From NCBI GenBank assembly GCA_963795775.1, contig CAWCJL010000004.1, positions 186,001 to 250,000 on the forward strand: DNA of 64,000 nt, given 5' to 3'. The DNA is from CAWCJL01 sp963795775. GTDB lineage: Bacteria; Acidobacteriota; Terriglobia; Terriglobales; Acidobacteriaceae. The notes beneath the pieces are model-generated. The model was given only the letters and a program-made list of their open reading frames with translations. It was not told the DNA's origin and did not search any database. Position numbers and translations under genes: made by a program. Positions 61,975-64,000 of this stretch are shown piece after piece (positions within the stretch are counted from its first letter, which is position 1; the number at the start of each line of letters is the position of its first letter).

Positions 61975-63411
61975 CTAGGAGGCCAGGAGTGCGATCAGGA
62001 CGGCCGCCACACCCATCAGCATGCTCATGCGGTCGGTGATAGCGAACACTACGGGGTCCTCGTCCAGTTCGCCGCGGGAAGCCAGCAGCCACACCCGGCA
62101 GAGCCACAGGATCATCAACAGGGTGATGAGCCACAAGCGCTCCGGGTGGCGATAGAGCCCGGCGATTTCCGGCTGGCCGATGTAGATAGCGAAGACCACC
62201 ACCGACGCGAAGGCGCTGGAGGTGCCGAAGGTGCGTACCTGCTCAATGTCATTCAGCAGGTAGCCGCGGCCGTTTGAGAGTGCGGTGCCGGCCGAGCGGA
62301 TGTTCTGCAGTTCGCTGAAACGCTTGACCATGGCCAGCGAGAGAAAGATGAAGATGGAGAAGGCGGCCAGCCAGTGCGAGATGAGCGTGCCCGTCGCCGC
62401 GGCGCCGGCCAGGATGCGCAGTGTGTACAGCCCGGCGAGCACCACGACATCCAGCACGACCACCCGCTTGAGCGCGAGCGAGTAGGCCAGCGTAGTCGCC
62501 AGGTAAAGCAGTAGCCAGAACAGGAAGGCGGGCGCAATGAAATGCGCGGCCGTGAAGGCCAGCATCAGGAAGATTCCGGTGATGGCCAGTCCCCCGGCGG
62601 CAGAAAGATTGCCGGAAGCAAAGGCCCGGTGACGCTTGCGCGGATGCAGGCGATCTGCCTCGATGTCCAACAGGTCGTTGATGATGTAGGTTGCGGAGGC
62701 GCAAAGGCTGAAGGCCAGGAAAGCCAGCAGCGCCGAGACGACCGCACCCCGGCCGAAGTGATGCGCCAGCAACAGCGGCAGGAACAGCAGGATGTTCTTG
62801 GCCCACTGGTGCATGCGGATGGCTTTGAGGAAGACCCGCACGGGGTTGCCGCGGTCCTCAAAGCTGCGCGTAACCGGCAATCTGCGCGCGCGCAGCAGTA
62901 CGCGGAGCGCCAGGTTGGGATTGGCCACCATGGGCTCAGCCGCGGCCGCCAGCAGGGGCACGTCGGGGCGGGCGTTGCCGATGTAGTCGAAATCCCCGGC
63001 AAAGCGCTCGCGGAAGCCGGCGAGCTTATTCGATCCGGTCAGGTTCACCGCGCCGTCGCTGGCCAGCACGCCATCGAAGATGCCAAGGTGGTCGGCAATA
63101 CGCTGCGCCAGCACTGTGTCGGCGCCGGTGGCCAGGTAGAGCTTGCGGCCCTCGCCGTGCTCGGCCATGAGATATTCCAGCAGTTTGCGGTTGTAGGGAA
63201 GGTGCTCCACATTCAGCGAAACAAGCGCGGTCACCCGCTTCTTCAGGTTCGCTTTGCCCTTGAGGGCCCACAGCGGTGTATGCAGGAACTCCGCGGGACG
63301 GCTGCGCGCCAGGAGCAGAAGCGAATCCACCAGCGTGTCGGATTTGACCAGGGTGCCGTCCAGGTCCACACACAGCGGGCGGGCGAGATCAGGGGGTGCG
63401 GTGGTGTGCAT
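61975..63411 (-). CDS. HAD-phosphatase/UbiA prenyltransferase fusion
   Basis: A 478-aa fusion. Residues ~10-190 are a HAD domain with nucleophile motif DLDGTLVKSDTL, and NARPDVPLLAAA as the metal-binding motif. Residues ~195-478 are a UbiA-family membrane prenyltransferase with the aspartate-rich motif INDLLDIEADRLHP and eight or nine hydrophobic helices; the second motif is degenerate (YSLALKR), as in decaprenyl-phosphate phosphoribosyltransferase-like members. The pairing of HAD with UbiA fits synthesis of a polyprenyl-phosphate sugar in which the HAD part removes a phosphate. Substrate unproven. Confidence 0.88.
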   Translation of the reverse strand: MHTTAPPDLARPLCVDLDGTLVKSDTLVDSLLLLARSRPAEFLHTPLWALKGKANLKKRVTALVSLNVEHLPYNRKLLEYLMAEHGEGRKLYLATGADTVLAQRIADHLGIFDGVLASDGAVNLTGSNKLAGFRERFAGDFDYIGNARPDVPLLAAAAEPMVANPNLALRVLLRARRLPVTRSFEDRGNPVRVFLKAIRMHQWAKNILLFLPLLLAHHFGRGAVVSALLAFLAFSLCASATYIINDLLDIEADRLHPRKRHRAFASGNLSAAGGLAITGIFLMLAFTAAHFIAPAFLFWLLLYLATTLAYSLALKRVVVLDVVVLAGLYTLRILAGAAATGTLISHWLAAFSIFIFLSLAMVKRFSELQNIRSAGTALSNGRGYLLNDIEQVRTFGTSSAFASVVVFAIYIGQPEIAGLYRHPERLWLITLLMILWLCRVWLLASRGELDEDPVVFAITDRMSMLMGVAAVLIALLAS

Positions 63412-63669
63412 GGTGTCCTGGTGTGCGCTCGTTGTTCCTGGCGGCGTTTCCGGCGACGCGCTGAGACCAGAACGCGGCCGTCTCCCTGCGTGAAGTCGCT
63501 GGTTCTGTTCCTCTACAGGATAGCAAACGGCTGCGGTTCTTCTTGTGCCGGCACGGGCGAGAACCAGTGCCGAAGTAGCATGCGCACATCTCGCAATTCA
63601 TGGAAGTGGCGGGCGCAAGCAACTGTTCCGTGAACCTGCTAATCCTCTTCATAGAACGCGGAGGCAGGA

Positions 63670-64000
63670 ATGAGCAGTGGATCGTTGGGGCAGTGGGTGT
63701 TGGCAGCGGCGCTGGTGTGGAGCGGGATGACGGCGGTTGCGCAGCAAGGCAACGAACTGACCGGGATGAAGACACAGGCCATTGTGACTGTGGAGCCCAA
63801 GGGCGGCGGCGAGGCGGCCGGGCCCGTACCCGTCTCCAGCGTGCAGGCCAAAATCGCCGGCAAGCCGGCCAAGATCGAGAGTTGGCACGGATTCCAGCAG
63901 GACAAGACACAACTGCAGCTGGTGCTGCTGATTGATAACTCCGCGCGCAGCAGCCTGGGCCTGCACTTTAAGGAAATCCAGAAGTTCCTGCGCGACCAGG
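63670..64000 (+). CDS. VWFA-related secreted protein (3' truncated)
   Basis: The frame is open to the right edge (110 codons visible). It starts MSSGSLGQWVLAAALVWSGM behind GGAGG, with a signal peptide ending TAVAQQGN. From about residue 85, LQLVLLIDNSARSSLGLHFK resembles the metal-binding strand of VWA domains (D-x-S-x-S type: DNSARS). Such exported VWFA-related proteins are common in acidobacteria. The rest is outside the window. Confidence 0.7.
   Translation, partial: MSSGSLGQWVLAAALVWSGMTAVAQQGNELTGMKTQAIVTVEPKGGGEAAGPVPVSSVQAKIAGKPAKIESWHGFQQDKTQLQLVLLIDNSARSSLGLHFKEIQKFLRDQ

Overview
The window looks like a chromosomal segment of a GC-rich acidobacterium, most likely class Terriglobia (family Acidobacteriaceae or a close relative). 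The evidence is the set of large one-component regulators that join an OmpR-type winged helix to a TolB-like propeller or TPR region, an HAF-repeat secreted protein, a probable VWFA-related protein at the right edge, HipA-like/DUF3037 genes, and short dispersed repeats whose translation reads FFAALRMT. This placement comes from gene content, not from a database search.

Layout. 1-2.5 kb: 3' end of a 2-oxoacid dehydrogenase E2 gene, a palindromic terminator, and purE-purK. 2.5-20.7 kb, all on the minus strand: a compact tailed-phage-like structural cluster (terminase, portal, protease, scaffold, capsid, connector and tail genes, a very large fibre, sigma-like and zinc-ribbon genes). No integrase, replication or tape-measure gene is recognisable. 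A HipA-like kinase/DUF3037 pair sits between terminase and portal, and hairpin terminators punctuate the cluster. 21.2-24.4 kb: XRE regulator, small conserved gene, Gfo/Idh/MocA oxidoreductase with no ordinary start codon, and a frameshifted lipoprotein gene, with dispersed repeats around them. 24.4-32.4 kb: housekeeping genes (mltG, ruvX, an acyltransferase, greA, a CDP-alcohol phosphotransferase, a TIM-barrel isomerase, asnS, arginase), with one small regulated locus near 28.7 kb. 32.4-39.8 kb: two parallel modules, each a winged-helix/propeller membrane regulator divergent from a small secreted protein, with ddl between them. 40-45.6 kb: STAS gene, then the translation/transcription cluster rplK, nusG, secE, tRNA-Trp, rpmG, tuf and four tRNAs. 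45.8-49.8 kb: a third divergent module (HAF-repeat secreted protein and a winged-helix/TPR regulator). 50-58 kb: anchored protein, PQQ-type sugar dehydrogenase, Uma2 nuclease, ATP-dependent DNA ligase, and a secreted Ig-like/glycosidase lipoprotein. 58.4-64 kb: prfA, a membrane protein, a two-gene selenoprotein operon, a lipoprotein, a HAD-UbiA fusion, and a truncated probable VWA gene.

Main discovery. At 59955-61243 (minus strand) two translationally coupled genes each contain one in-frame UGA exactly where a redox-active cysteine is expected. One is an AhpD-like protein with a CPYU motif. The other is an iodothyronine-deiodinase-like protein with a YTUPPF motif. Each UGA is followed at bacterial spacing by a hairpin with GGU in its loop, as expected for a SECIS element. 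Read as selenoproteins, both genes become complete, and together they suggest a membrane-linked selenium redox system.

Other points of note: three GGGAAC repeats phased at 11 bp beside one winged-helix gene; the repeated regulator/secreted-protein architecture; the kinase pair embedded in the phage cluster with its own terminator; apparent frameshifts in two secreted-protein genes; and rplK separated from rplA by a terminator.
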